Source: Polydactylus sextarius (taxonomy: Eukaryota > Chordata > Actinopteri > Polynemidae). Taken from it: a stretch of DNA of 64,000 nt. Position numbers and translations under genes: made by a program. Each line of letters starts with the position of its first letter. The stretch's first letter is position 1. A model generated the notes under the pieces. That model was not told where the DNA came from, did not search any database, and saw nothing but the letters and a program-made list of their open reading frames with translations. The stretch covers positions 6,979,001 through 7,043,000 of the forward strand of contig CM028906.1 in NCBI GenBank assembly GCA_016801845.1, given 5' to 3'. Below, one piece after another: positions 26,301 through 40,810 of this stretch.

Positions 26301-27694
26301 CAAATATAGATCATGGTCACCAGCTAAATTAATCCCAATGCATTTTGTCACAGATTACCTTTCATTATTATGTCAGTGGAGCTCCTGCTCCTTTATTTAT
26401 GGACACTCAGGTTCTGTAAAGGTAAAACCGGATAATGCAAAACCAACAATAACTGGTGATTTTTGAACATATATTACTTATGCATAAGAAATATAGGACT
26501 GATGCCTCCATATGCAAACTCAGATCAATATATGATATTTTATCTGTTTATTCTGTGTTTTTGTGTGTAATACCTTACTTGAACAAATAAACATCCAATT
26601 TTCTTGTGTTGATATTGTGAATTTAAATGACATTCAGATAGCAGTTCTATTTGCTTATTGGAACTCAGTGAGTATTACATGGATTACTATTCATTAGTTT
26701 AGCTCATCATCATTAAGCAGCTAGCAGGGATTGGCAGTATGGAGGTATCTCCTTGGTCCTGTTCAGCACCAGAGCTCAGAGGACTGAGAGGAATAAGAGA
26801 AGATAGCAGGCATCCATATATCTGTGGATTATAGGAAATCCCTCTTTATAAAACCAGGGCCTGTTTGGAGGAGAGAGAGCTGACAAGGAGTGGAAGAAAT
26901 TGATTTGTCACTGTAAAATGATTCCATTCCTTGGTGAAGCAACGCTGTTAGTGGGGGCAGGGTAGGTTAATATGGGACCAAAGTGCATCATAGCATAAAT
27001 TTGAGGGTGTAAAAACATCGGTTGAGGAATACTGAATTGACAGTTGGACATAATATATTTTAGACCATTTGCATTGGTGAAATAGCATGACTGTGCACTG
27101 GAACTGTCAACCATTTAGGATAATTGTTTTCTGGTCAACATAAAGGTTGGATCTCAGTATATTTAGGAAAATAAGAGATGTCACCAATCACACTAAACGC
27201 TGAACCAGACATAACAAGAGCTCTCAAAATTCTCCTAACATCATTATCAGTTACAGCAGGTAGCTGTTTTTAGCTGAAAATGCTCTTAACAACCCACTGT
27301 GCACTACCTACACAGCGCCAAGCAGAAAACATCTTCACAAGAATGCTAATGTTGCTTCATAATTGTCGACTATCAAAATGTGTTTACTAACAAGTTTACT
27401 TTCTTTCTGAAAAAGTTTACTTTTCTTTTTAAAGGTCTGGTAATGCAGTTTAATCCATTTGTTGTGTTTTGGTCTGTACAACCATGTTTAATAGAGAAGC
27501 AGAGAATGACCATAAATGTTTAATGTCAGAAGAAAGTGAACAAAACCACTTCAACCACAGACAACTTGAAAAGAGGAATGTCTAAAAATGAGACCTCTGT
27601 AATGATAGTTTCTGAACTCATTTGAGGCAGAGATGGTGGTTTGACAAGTTCAGGCAGAAGCACTTGTTACTTGCAGAAAACATTTTCCTGCAGG

Positions 27695-27730
<36 letters not shown>

Positions 27731-30700
27731 GCAATAAAGCCAGGTAGACTTAGTCTGGTGAAATGTGACGGCTCTTGCCTGGGTAATTATGTAGTTTGCT
27801 CCGGCTCTGTGTTCAGTCCTGTCATGTTAGAACCACTGTAACCACAGGTTAAACAAAGCAGGGAAGGCCTCACACTCGTGCTGTCACATCCCTCTTGTTC
27901 CTGCCCTCTTGATCCTCCTCCTCTCCACACCCAGGGGAAACAAACTACTGGGCCTGTCTCTTTCTGTTGTTCTTCTGTTGTCTGAGTGGTTTTCACTTCA
28001 TATTTACAAATACCAAAGAAAAAGACATTGAACATCATCGTCTGATATTTAGTAGTCAGCCTTGGCCATCCTTATTTTAATGCATTAAAACTTCAGATAT
28101 GTGTTTTTTTCCATACATAATTTCAGAGTTGCAGTAATTGAATATACACCGTGAGTCTCAGTGGCAGGGTGCCAGCGTGGCCGAGACTATTCATAATAGG
28201 ATGTGATGAAAGAACAAAACAAAAAAACCCTTCATATTTTTTTTTTAAACGTATTTTCTATATTTAAATTAATAAACTGTTTTTAAAGTTAGTGTTGGAC
28301 TGAAAGGTACTTAGAAAATCAATTTGATGAAAATTCCCATATTGTTGTCGTCATACTTTCTGTGTTAACAAATCAGTGATCAGTTGGATCATTGTGAGTC
28401 CAACTTAACTTGTGATAAACACAGTTTAAACTAAAGTCCTGAAGTGTTTCTTAATCTGGTTGAATTTTAATAAGATGTGTTTACATGCCATTACTTTCCT
28501 CTGTTTTTATTGTAGTCATGGTGATGACCTTGATAAAAGACATATTTTACGATCCTTAAACAAACCGGTCACCTCCCATTTTGGTCTGTAAATTCCTGTC
28601 TCCTGTTGTGTTTTCACCACCCACACTGGATTGCCCTCAGGATCACAGGCCTAGACTTGTCACCAGAGAACCAGCTGTGAGTTGGAACCAGGTTTAAATT
28701 CAAATGCAATTGATTGAAAAAACATGGTGTTTCACTTCTGGTTGTTGATTCCCAGAGTTTGGACCTGGTGTCATGTATCATATGTATGTGTTGTATGCAA
28801 ATGCTTTAAAATCCTGCCTAACCTTTATCAAAGATAATGGTTTATAGAAAACAACTTCATACAGGAAAGGAAGCCGCTTCAGCATGACTAAGTATTTACT
28901 GCAGGTTGGTATTACAATACACTGTTTCTCCCTTTCTTAGTAGTTATCACAAATGCAGCAGTTTTATTAGTATAATATCAGCATCTCTTTCAAAATATGT
29001 CATCTTGTTTCATTCAGCTGAGAATATTTTAACTGTTTTAGTAGGGGGATGACTGAGTTGTTATTGTTTTCCATGAATTACTGAAAAGAACAGGTAAATG
29101 CATTTTTTTTAAATTAAATTCTCTTTTTGAGAATAGCAAGTATAATTTTATCAATTAACAAAACTTGATAACAGATATCAAAGAGATACAGTTAATATTG
29201 GTGTTAATCCATGTTTGACAGTATGTAACAGCCAAAACAAGATGTTCACCAGGAGGTTATAAAATAGGTTCAAATCTGCTTTAAAAAATGTTTTTGATGA
29301 CCAAGCTAAAAAAAACTTTTTGTCTTGATGCTTAAAGTTCTAAACAGAAATGTGACGAACTATCTGTAAGAACAACATCAGGGTTTTCTCTGAACAGTTA
29401 CTCATTCAAGTGAGACACTGCCTGATTCCTTGGAGTAAAGACTAATGAGATCATTTTGTATTCTGAGACGAGAGTACACCTGGCTTTAACATGCCTCCCT
29501 GCTGGTCATCTTGTGTTTAAATAGAGGCATAGAAATAGGGTGCAAATACTCCCATGATACATAATGTGATTAGAGTGAGCTTTGTATTTCTCACTGATTC
29601 CTAATGTTCCATAGACTAAGTGATGAACTGATTAATCAGAAATGAAACTAGTTTCAACCTTGTTGTCTTCTGTTGTTGTCATTCTCACCTGCTGACTAGT
29701 TGAACTAGTCACATACTGACTGTTGAGCTTATCAGAAAAAATCTGCCCTGTTCTGTGTTAATGGAAACCTGTTTTTTTATCTTGAAGAAAATATGAAAAT
29801 GCCAAATTTAACATCTGTTTCAAACTTGTATGCTCCCTGACCCTTAAACGTGTAACTGTTCTAAAGGATCACACAGTTTACACTCAATCAGATCATGCCC
29901 CATCATCTATCAGCACCACTCACCTCTGGCAGACACAGACACACACAAACATCATTCCACTGCTTACCACATACTAAAGCAGCTCCAAAAAATGGTACTA
30001 ACATGTCTGGAATGTGTCTTATTGTTGTTAAATGTCAGGCTTGAACGTTAATGAAAAGATGCTGTTGAGTTTGAGCTGCACATATACACAGATAATCATC
30101 CGTAGTCACTCCCTTACCCTCATGTTTTGTTTTCTATGATTAAATAAAAGGTTGTTTTGCCACTTGACGGTAGATGATACCAAAATAGAGGCTGCCTTTA
30201 TCTGATGGCTGATTATTTGACCCTGAAAGAAACAGACCACACACCCACCCACATGATTGTCAGCACAGGTAAGCACACATATGATTATCCTGTATTTGTG
30301 GTGTAAATACATGTGGTGGATAACTTTTTCCCTTCCGTTTGAATGGTTAGATCACCAAAAGGTGTAGTAAGCGGCACAGAATTATAGATCTTGACAAGCC
30401 GTCAGAATTACAGAAATGTAGCAGATGCTCTTTTCTTAAGTGGCTCACAGTTGAATGAACGTGTTCAGTGTGCTGTTCCAGGACTTTGACAGTACATGTG
30501 GCTGCTGCTTGTACCATTCAGTTTTATTTGTCTTAATGTCAGTACTATAACACAAATGTTGTACATGCATGTTGGGTGATATATTTTATATCCCATTCAT
30601 ATCCCATCTCACACCCCCCATTGCATCATTTGTTTTTTCAAATGAGTACTAAAATAAACGTTTATGATTGCCTGAGAAGGGCGTCAAGTGGACGTGTGAA

Positions 30701-31327
30701 GTAAGACTCTTGTGTGTTGAAGTGGCATAGTTATGCTAGTGGTATTACAATAGTAGCAGATCAAACAAACACTCACGTTGATCATATTTGGTACAGTCAT
30801 GGGAAGGCGATGACAGAAGAAAATACTCATTTTAAATGGCACTGAAACATGAAAGCAGCAAAAAGATAAAGGCTTCAATATATGTGATATATTCACATCA
30901 GAACACTGACTCTATTAAAAAATACAACAAAGAGATATCTCATGACATTTATAATATTGGTATTAGATCCTCAAATTTGATTTGACTTGCTTTCACTCAT
31001 TTCCTGGATTGTTCATATCGTCTGTTCATTACATCCTCACTACATATTTCTTTGGATGGGACTGAGCCACATGTAGCTGTGCTTTCTGCATGCTTGAGAG
31101 CATGCAATCCACGCAGACATGTTTGTCTAACTCTTCACTTCAACCTAACTCCAAATAGATAAGAGCACCCTTACTGATGTCTATGGGATATGCACTAATG
31201 TGGGCATACATGAAGTCAGGAAAACAAAGAACAAAGAAGATACAGTGGAATTTTAAAACAAGGAAATTCTTGGGGGAAACAACCATTCGTTACAAAGTAT
31301 TAAAAGGTAGCTGATATAATTCTCCGG
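26301..31327. other. AT-rich unique DNA, no gene seen
   Basis: Holds a GA microsatellite at 27699-27728 and a 17 bp near-perfect inverted repeat at 29694-29710 (GACTAGTT-G-AACTAGTC). No frame shows a domain and no repeat family was recognised. Confidence 0.55.
27699..27728. repeat. (AG)n microsatellite
   Basis: A perfect AG run of about 15 units is read directly. Confidence 0.95.

Positions 31328-31363
<36 letters not shown>
31328..31363. repeat. poly-A run, 36 bp
   Basis: The longest homopolymer in the window, an uninterrupted A run. No polyadenylation signal or retroposon body is recognisable upstream, so its origin is unknown. Confidence 0.95.
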
Positions 31364-31365
<2 letters not shown>

Positions 31366-33394
31366 TTCCACATACAGTACACTATGTATTCCTTTCAAAT
31401 TGCCTGACAATGTGTCTCCATCACAATAATAAAAAACACTGTCATTCTTATTTTCAAACTTAAATTGAAACATCTCCACTGACATCACAACAATCAGTCA
31501 AATACACTGACAAAGATAATGACTACCTGCCACAGACTGGGAAGGAAGTGTATACTACCCCTCTGCCATAATGTTACATCACCACTTTAAGCATGTGTTT
31601 ATATATTTACAATATACACACAACATCTTAAACCAAATGAACTGTCTTAAGCTGTCATTAACATGTTCGTTCCCTTCAGCTTTTCTGACTGTAAACAGTG
31701 TTGAAAGAATCCTGGCTTGTATTATTACATGGATTACTCAAAACTAAGACTTGAGTTAGTCCCAGTGATTAAGTTTCAACAGATATTCAGCAAATGGTCT
31801 GACAAGTTATGCTTAATTGTTGGAAATGAAATTTCACTTCAGAGAATTCAAGTAATTTACATCACCTCTGTGGAGGGCAGGAGTAGACGACTTAAGTTTG
31901 AGATATCAAAGGACCAATTTCTTTTTCTGTTTTCTCCTCTGAAAATCAAGGTAATTAAAAGACTAAATAGGTGCTGATATATTGTTGACAGTTAGTCATT
32001 AGGCTGGCTAACACTTCAAGCCGCTTGTTTTTCTGCTAACTTTAGCTGCTCAAACCTATAGGGCAGACTTATTGGATCGTTAGTGGCCAGTCAGGAGTCA
32101 TTAATTACAAGGCAAACATAGCTAACACATGCTGATTGGAAGCCCAAGTTAAGGAGATGGCTACAAATTTCCAGGATAAATCAGGCTTCCGTTACTTTGC
32201 TGAATACACTGATAAAAAAAATCATCAGTCAGAACAGGTGAATTCTGACTAACACAGCCTGACCAGTGGAGATAAAAAGGCAAAATAAATAAATAAATAA
32301 AATAACAACAGGGAAACAACAATAAAGTGCATTTCTCATGTTATGTTTAATGCAACTGTACAGAGCCTAAAGTGGCTCCAAGTCAAGTGAGTCAATGAGG
32401 CACATATAGTTGTAACCTTATTGTGTTGCTGGTTCAGAGTTTTCCACCTCCAGTATCTAATTCATTAACAAAAGCAACTAAATCAGGTTTATTTTAAGTG
32501 CCAAGAAAGAAATATTTATTATTAACAAAAAGTAAAATCATAGTGCATGCTATATTCTAGGTTTTATGTTTTTGAAAAAAAATCCTTCACTTTTTCACCC
32601 TGTATCTAATCCCTTCCTCTAGTACTCTACACTAAACCTCTCCTCCCCATCCCCCTCGCAGCTTGTCACATCATTTTGGGGTCACTTCATTCAGGGGCCT
32701 GCAGCAGGAGACCTCCACAGGTTCTAAAAACAGATGTGACAGGCCTATTAAAATGAGTGATCTCTGCTGCCTTGCTCTCCTCTGCTGCTGTAGCCAGAAT
32801 GGGTACTAAGCTGTCTTCCCCAGGGCATGGACAGGAGCAGCGGGGCGCAAAAGGCCTGGAAGATAAGGTGACAGTGGCACATAGCTGGCATTGTGGCAGC
32901 TCCCAGAATTATCTCCTGATGAGCTTTTCAATTTTGGGAGGGCAGTGGAACCTGAGCTCTCATGCCTGAAGGCTGTGAGGCACACAGGGAGAGATAAACA
33001 TAGTCTGAAAGGACTGGGAGAACATATACATACAAACACAAAGTAGGCTGAGTACAGCAACATCTAAACAAATATTATAAAGACATAAAATAAAATATAT
33101 AAGATATTTTAATTCCATGAATAGGTGCAGAAATGGCAGAAAGTATCAAATGGCAGAAAGTATTAATTTTGCAGTGGCTGTGTTGAAATCTTTTTGATCC
33201 CCTTTGTCTCTACAGCAGCTTAAATAGTATAATTCTCTTTATTGCCAATCTCCCTTGGACAGTAAGAACACACTGCAGGTTTTAGTCTCTGTACTAACTC
33301 ACTCACAGCCTCTTGAACAAAGAAAACACTATGAAAGAGGACATCTGATCAGAGGTAATGCAAGTTATTATACCTCAAAGTCTAACTATGTAGG

Positions 33395-33425
<31 letters not shown>

Positions 33426-35599
33426 GCATGTCTTTTCAGCCATAAGCTGTGGTTTTGTGTAAACATTGCCCTTGTTCAACACACAAGTCTGTTTTTCATA
33501 AAAAAAGGTTGTGACTGTTATTAATAATCTGATACAAAACATTCTTATTGTGCTATACTCAACTCTAGACTTGTAATTTGAACCTGTAAATCAGGACTCA
33601 GTAATAAACACTGACAAACAATGACATTTACCTTCAAGAGTGATACTGTAAGGTCTTTTATGTCCGACCTCTGTCAAATTCTTTATAAAAACAAATCAAA
33701 GGGTTTCTAACGTTCGTCTTCAACACCTTGGTCCATGTTTGAATTGTAAATTTGTTGGCATGAGGTGGAGTGGGAGCTGCTGTTCTAACATTATCTATTC
33801 TGTTGGAAGGGTTGCCAGGATTTTTGAGAGGGTCTTCCTCTGAGGGCCGCGTCTCTGTGCTGCTGTCTCCAGCAATCCACCCTGATCAATGGCTCGCTCT
33901 GTGATGCGCCACCTCCCTCACTGACTTACTGAGGGGCAAAGGAAACAAGGTGGAAAGAGAAGTGTTTTTTCACAACATTAATATAAGATCAAAGGAGTTA
34001 GGTTTATATGTCAGTTTTTCTTGTGCTAGCTTGCAAAACTCTTGTGCAAGTGTAAGTTTATGCTTATACACCACTATACACAACTCTGCATCAGAGTTTC
34101 TTCAATATTATGAGTGCATGAGCAATCAAACTGTAAATTCCCTCTCATTAAGCTTTATAAACCACATTTTATAGAACAGTTTAATTGAAATGTACACGAT
34201 TGAGCCATAATTCTGCCAAAATAAATAATTTACTCTCTATGTTTATTGCACTGTATGATTTTAAAACTGAAAGATCACAAAATTAATTAGGAAATGTCCT
34301 ACGGAGTCCAAAAAACATTCATTTTATATTTCATGGCAATGGACCAAAGCATTGGGCAGATAGAAAGAGCCATAAATGTTGCCATCCTTAGGCTCTGGTA
34401 TCATCAAAGAAAAATGAAATGAAAGCAAACAAAGAATACACTTGCAATATGTATAAACAGTCCTACAGATAGATGACCCATGCAGTTTGTCAGTGAAGCA
34501 GCAAACAGAAGGAGATGAGAGTGTGTAGCAAAGACAAGGGCTTGTGTCAGTTAGGTGGTGGAGCAACAGAGATGATGGAAGCTAAACTAGCATGAAACTG
34601 CCTTCCGTCATGGAAAACCAAGGCAGCGCTTTTCATTACCTGCCTTTCATAACAAGATATTTATGGCAACTGGAGGAGTTAGAGAGCCATGAGACACATG
34701 CCACCCATTGGCCTCTGAGAACCAGTGCTGGTGTTGGTGTGTGAGAAAGAGATTAAACGGTGCAGAAAGAAAGCGAATTGTGTAGGGAAATGGCTGCTGT
34801 GATATGCTATATTATTGTCTATTTCACAGTTGTATGAATTTGCTGACTGGATTGTTTGAGGGTGTTTATAACTGGGGTATGTATAAGTTGAAGAATACAG
34901 GTTATACGATTTAAAGATGTAACTGAACCTGGATTTATAACTAGTCCACTTGTACTTGACCTTTGCATGATTACTAGTTTTTTAATTTGTGATATAGAAT
35001 AAATAAATACTAGTGTTAGGTGTCTCTCTCAGTCAGACCATTCAGTGTCTGTTTCGATATAAAGTCTATCATCCAAAACAAAAACAATACAGAAATATTG
35101 CTAATGATAAAGATGTGATCCAATAGTAGCAATACATAAACTTTTATGTATCAGAAATGTCCCAAAACTGTCTTCTGGCACATCAATAGTAGTAAACTCA
35201 GGCAGAGATACATTATGCAGTTTTTTGCCCAGTTTCTATACAAACTGGATACAATTTTCACCTGCTGTACAAGCTGCACAAGCCTGCAAATAAGACATCA
35301 CACATCAGCTGGGAATAACTGTTCTGGTGCCAGTTAGAAATGCCATTTGCTGCTAATGCTAGGATTACATTACATTACATGCCTCGTGTTGACGGATTCT
35401 CTTGGTAAGGTTTCAGGCACTGTTATACATGATGGTCTAATGTTTTTTTTATTATTATTCTTATTTGTGGATGTGTTATGGGTAATACTCATCTTCCCTC
35501 ATGTTGGAGTTGGCCAGTCATCATTTGCAGGAACTACAGTCAAGATGCCCGACACATCAAGATAATCATGCCCTCCATATTCCCACTTCCTTTTCATAG
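31364..35599. other. unique DNA, no gene seen
   Basis: Contains an (AATA)n patch at 32283-32305 and a T run at 33395-33421. Blocks at 32690-32960, 33770-33960 and 34570-34750 have balanced composition without repeats and may be conserved non-coding elements. No gene supported. Confidence 0.5.
33395..33421. repeat. poly-T run, 27 bp
   Basis: An uninterrupted T run, about 2 kb from a 36 bp A run and in the opposite sense. No element joining the two was recognised. Confidence 0.95.
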
Positions 35600-35773
35600 G
35601 CCACCAGTCTGTGCATGTGGGCGTTAGGGGTGTTGTGTGTGCATGGACTTCCAATCAGTGGAGGCTGTGGACGGCCCAGTGCCCTACGCTCGGAGGCAGC
35701 CATCTGTCAGCTGACGCTTGGTCACCACGGCAATCAGAACGCTCTGCGGCGGGTCCAATCTGTTCCACCACAG
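35600..35773 (+). other. candidate 174 bp exon (or CpG-rich conserved block)
   Basis: A pyrimidine-rich tract with AG at 35598-35599 (CTTCCTTTTCATAG) precedes this segment, and CAG|GTAGAG follows it at 35773/35774, giving a good acceptor and donor pair. The length is exactly 58 codons. The frame starting at 35600 has no stop and reads from ATSLCMWALG through SGGCGRPSALRSEAAICQL to ALRRVQSVPPQ; a second frame is also open. By direct count the segment holds nine CpGs, while the surroundings are CpG-poor. I recognise no protein family and see no partner exon, so coding status is unproven. It could instead be a conserved non-coding element or a chance arrangement. Confidence 0.3.
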
Positions 35774-36269
35774 GTAGAGCTGTGGGAGGGCTGCCATCAC
35801 TCTACACAGTCTCTCCAATTCATTCCTTTGTAACTCCATCGCTCACTCGTCACCTTCTCCTCTTTTTTAACCTCTATGTCTCTTCAACTCCTGTTTCAGC
35901 TCAGCTCTGTCTTTTTAGGTCATTTTTGTCCCTGTTGACATTTTGCTCTCAAGATTGAATTAGTGAAAAGTGAAAGGCGTCAGTTTGCTGGAATCTTTGG
36001 TTATTTTAAAATGAATTTGTGTATTAGCACACATTCATTTCTTATTTAAAAATCATCAAAATATAGAAATTCGGCAAAATATCTTTATTAAAAGACCACA
36101 GACCAAAAATCTAAATAATATAAAAATAAATAAATAATGATAAATAAATAAAAAATTTGGTGTGATTGTCACTTTGAATGTTAGTATGAAACCAAATAAG
36201 CAGCACTGATGTCCACAGGCCCCTACAGTGCTTACCTTTTCTGGCACAGACGTTACACTGCTTATGTCA

Positions 36270-36585
36270 TAATGATGGCAGTGTGCTAAATGTGGTGCAT
36301 CAGTGGTCACTCCAGCCTGCTAAATGTGCCACGCTACACTCAAACCATGCCAGGCAGGACTCTCCCTCGTCATGCTCTATTGGCAAAAGGCCCAATTGTT
36401 GATCTGATCTGAGCCATGCTAATGGCAGAAGGCGTCCCTCCTAGCCAGACTGCTAGCCAGGCCAAGAGGCCTTTAGCAGTGGAGGTGACATCCTGAGCTC
36501 CACACTGCAGATGAATTATTGAACGAGATCCAGAACAGATCTGTTGGAGACTGGTTTGGCTCGACTGTCTCATTAAGCCATGGAA
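36270..36585. promoter_or_regulatory. candidate conserved non-coding block
   Basis: Balanced composition, no simple repeats and no credible frame set it apart from the A/T-rich DNA immediately before it. It contains GCCATGCTAATGGC near 36414-36427 (an ATGCTAAT octamer-like POU word) and an ATGAATTATTGA stretch near 36510. The function is inference. Confidence 0.28.
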
Positions 36586-39500
36586 ACAGATGTGAAAACT
36601 GTTTTGTCACAATCAGATTGTTGCAAGTTTGAACAAACTATGAGTGTACTGATATGGAACTATTGTGAGACATATTAGATGGCCTGATCAATTCAAGGTG
36701 TTAAAGTTAGTTATGATTAGATTTTTACTCATCTTCAGTCTTATCCACAATTTTATATTATATACCAAACTATTGCAGTGTAACATGTCTGTCTGTAGGG
36801 TCTTTGTCCTGATCTCTTATTCTTCAACTATTGCATATTTTTGTTGTTTTTGGGTCAGTGATGGTCTCGGTTGACATGTTAGGGTGTCATGACACTCCAT
36901 TTTAATATAATGCACTAATTCTGCCTGCTCGTGAAAGGAACTTGCGCAGCTGGCGATTTGGTGATGCATTGTGTTATGGTTCAACCACATTTTTCATGGT
37001 CTTTTTTACTAAAAGTTGACCTCATTTAGGGCTTTTTTTCTGTAAGTTTGTCTCAGTGCTCCTGGACTGAACGGATGAAAACAAACCTTCCTTTAATACA
37101 CTCCATGATCTTGCAGCCAACAAATGCACCTATTGTGTCTTTTCTTTGATTTTCCCTTTAAACTGGTATATGTGGACCAGTCATAGACTGATGTGTTAGA
37201 AGTTCAGTACATTGTATTTAGTATTGTATTTTGGTTGACTCTACTGTTAGCTGTAGTGCCTCAGGTGCTGACAAAAGAGGAATGTTAATTAAGACTTATA
37301 ACGCTTTTCTAATATGTTTTAGTTGTGAAGTGAAGTCTCAACAATCTCATCAATTGCAAGGTTAAAGTCAGAGGTGGCAGCTCATGTCAGTCAATGTATG
37401 AATACACCTCTACTGAGTTGCTCTTGTAACAATGATTCAAACTCATATTAGCTGTGGGAAGGTGATGCACTAGGGTTGACTCACAGGCAAGCAAGCTCCT
37501 GATTCCTGCATTAGTTGTGGCAGGCAAATGACAAGGATGTGGGTGGAGGACTGGATGAAGATGGAAAGGGTGGGAAAGAGCAGAATGGTTTGCTTTTGTG
37601 GCTCATGTTAGTGCTAACTTCCAAGCTGCACAACACAGGGGACCCGCACTAGAAAATAAACATGTATTTTCAAGTCAATTGAGCGACAATCACAGTCAAA
37701 TGTTGCAATCATCATTTCTGTTGAGTGCCCACCGGCCGTGTTTGATTTAGGACAGTGCTGCCCTGTTGAAATTCACACAACATGAGTGATTATATGGTAT
37801 ACATATGTGAGCGTACTGATTGAAGTATCTGACTCAGACATAGCAATAGTTTGACCACCTCTGAGAATAAACAGACATCGCAGCCTCACTTGATGATCAT
37901 AATGCATTAGTTTATTTCTCTTTCAAGTACACAGTGACACATAAGCAGACACTGTCTGCACCAGACATATTGCCAGGCAAAACATGCATGTTTTGTCAAT
38001 GCATCATACATGGTGGTACGCCCATTTAAATGTATCCTCCTGTCAGCCAGGCAGAGTTTTACAGCAACACCTTGAGCCAGGCTGTGTGGCCAAGCATGTA
38101 AGAGCTCTTTCATGTCTGTCATGAGATACTCCAAAATGAGTAACATCTTGGCAGCAGCTGAGCCATAACAAAGCAAAACATGCAGATGGAGCTTTGTAGG
38201 GGGATTTCTATCTGTTGTTTTTTCTTTTGTTATCAGCAGATATGTTTGGTATCTTGAGGCCATGGTGATATGATATTAACTACAGTTGCTCATGAGTCAC
38301 TATGAGTCAACATAAATGTAAATGGAAATTTCTGATTGCTACTTTTGTTTCTATGGTTTTGTACGTCTAAATCCAGGAACTGTTGGGTTGCCCACATCCT
38401 TTTGCCACACCCACAGTTTGTGCTTTGATTTCGGCCAGTCTGTATGTCATCAGTGCCAAGATCACCCACTTCCATTTAAAAGATAAAGATCATCCACATA
38501 ACTTTATGTCCATCAAATACTTGTTTTTGGACTTACTTCTTTAGTTCTTCTCTGCCAGTTCTTTCCCCTCTGCTGGCACAGCGCTAAAACAAAGTGAGCA
38601 GAAGGGACTGGCGGAGCAAGAGCATCAAATTTCTGCCATGTTCCCTGTTATTCACTCAATGTGTGCTGGTTAATTAAATTTCATATATTTGTTACTCATG
38701 TCGTGTAAAATTTCAAACATGTATGCATTCAATTTTCACATAAATATGAAATGTCTGTCAGTCCTGCAGATATCCAACATAAAATTAATCTAATGAAACT
38801 CTCTACAGAAATCTGTTTACGTCATGTTCATATGCTATATCTTTAGATACGATATTCCAAGACTTTTCCAGCATTTACATGACAACACCATGAACAACTT
38901 GGGTATCTACGGTTCGGCCTTGGCCTCCATGGAAGTGAATTTTACAGCATCTGTTCAAGTTAAGTTCAGCCAAAACAGTGGAGACATGGAGTTTATATGC
39001 TCAGCATGGAGAGCCAAACCACTGTTATCCAAAACCTGACCACAATACACAGTTGGGCTATGAACACTGGAACATAAACATGCTCTTTTTCTCTGCAAGC
39101 TTGTTAGAAGTTGGCATTTCCTCTTTTCCTTTTCTTTTAATTAGTGGTTGGCAGGTATTCCCAGACTCTAAAGTCATTGTTATTGCTCCAACATAAATTC
39201 AGTTTACTATAAGGAGAAAGTTCCTTTAAAATTTGTGAATAGGAAGCAATTCCAGAGGACACTGAATTACGCTGCAGATAAGTGACTTTCTGTTTTGTTT
39301 CTCTCCAGTTCAAATTAATTTCATTGTTGCAAACACAAGACCACTAACATTATTCCTGGAGTTTAATTAGCCATGTGTTATTAGAGAGCAAACTACAAGA
39401 ATCACTCTCAGTAATCAGTGCATGAAGGGCTCGTTACACTCAAAAACTGAGCTGTTCTTGCACGTTGATTGAGGTTTACACTCACACTTCACCGCACACA

Positions 39501-40810
39501 ATGATGTCTTGCTGTTGGCCCTCTCATCTAATTACCTAACATTGCAACTGATGAATATTTTACCTAAGCAGTACACCATGTTCAGAGTCGGGCGTTGTGT
39601 TCAGGAGGCATCTCTAACTGTGGTTTTGTTTCTCCTTGGCCAGTTTGAAGTGGTGTGCTGAGAAGCTCCATACAGCCGGCTTGTCTTATGAACCTAGAAA
39701 CATGTCATTTTCTAAATTGTTGCCATAATAACTCTAAAGGCCTTATCCTTATGCTACTGATGCTGCTATGTCATAGAATTTTATGAGAATCTTTTTATAG
39801 GTTTAAAAGCTTCCTGGGTTAACCAAGTGGATTTTTACAGAGCAGTAAGAATGAAAAAGTGTTGGAGTAGTTGGACAGTTAATAGAACTTATGGTCACTT
39901 TCCTTTGATTTTGAAGCATATTGAAATTAATATGTTACAATTATCAACAGAATATTCATCCATTATTTCAGCAGGTTTGGGCCATTAGGTGTAATGACAA
40001 AAGCTTTGGCCTTCAAACTAGATTTGACCCAGAATGGAGATACAACATCACTGAGGTATTACAGGTGTTATAAGAAAAACAGAGACATTTTTTTACCCAG
40101 TCTGTCATAGAAGAGATTGGTCATTGATCAAATCCTGAGAACTAAATCTATTTTAATAGTTTTGAAAAATGCAGACTACTGTCTTCAGTTTAATTTTATT
40201 TCATCTAGCCCAAAATTACCAAGCAGAAACTGTACAGTCAATACAGAACCAGGACAGCTGGTCACTACTCAAAACACCGTTAAGGTTGTCAGGACATACA
40301 AAGTTGATGAAAAGAAGTAAGTTGTTGCAGATTGTTTTGGGGCAATGGAAACAGACATGACTGCACAACTTAAAATGACTCAGTTCAGTGACCACATTCA
40401 CATGAGTAATGTGAGGTTGAAATTTGCTTAACGTCTGGTCTCAACACACATTAGTATAGATAACAACTTCAAATAATATTTCATATATACAAATGACCTT
40501 CCGGTCTCATTTGCCTTATTATTTATTTTTTCTAGGGCAAAGAAGTGAAATCTATTTAACAGGAACATATAATATCTTAACTTAATTCTCTTTCTCTCTC
40601 TGTCAGTTTGTTGTCAAAGCTCCTAACTGGTATGTTGCCAGACAACTTGAGCATAATAGAAACAAGATATGTCTTTCACAGTGATCGTTAAAGAATAAAA
40701 TTCATCACAACATAAATACAAGCTTCACACCTCACTGTGATACTGCAGAAAATGCCTGTGGCTGATTTGCAGTAAATGACAGATGTGTATTGTGTGTACA
40801 GGAGGTAGAG

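Noticed and set aside
29694..29710. 17 bp near-palindrome GACTAGTT-G-AACTAGTC
   Set aside because: Short inverted repeats of this length are expected a few times by chance in 64 kb, and nothing around it suggests a function.
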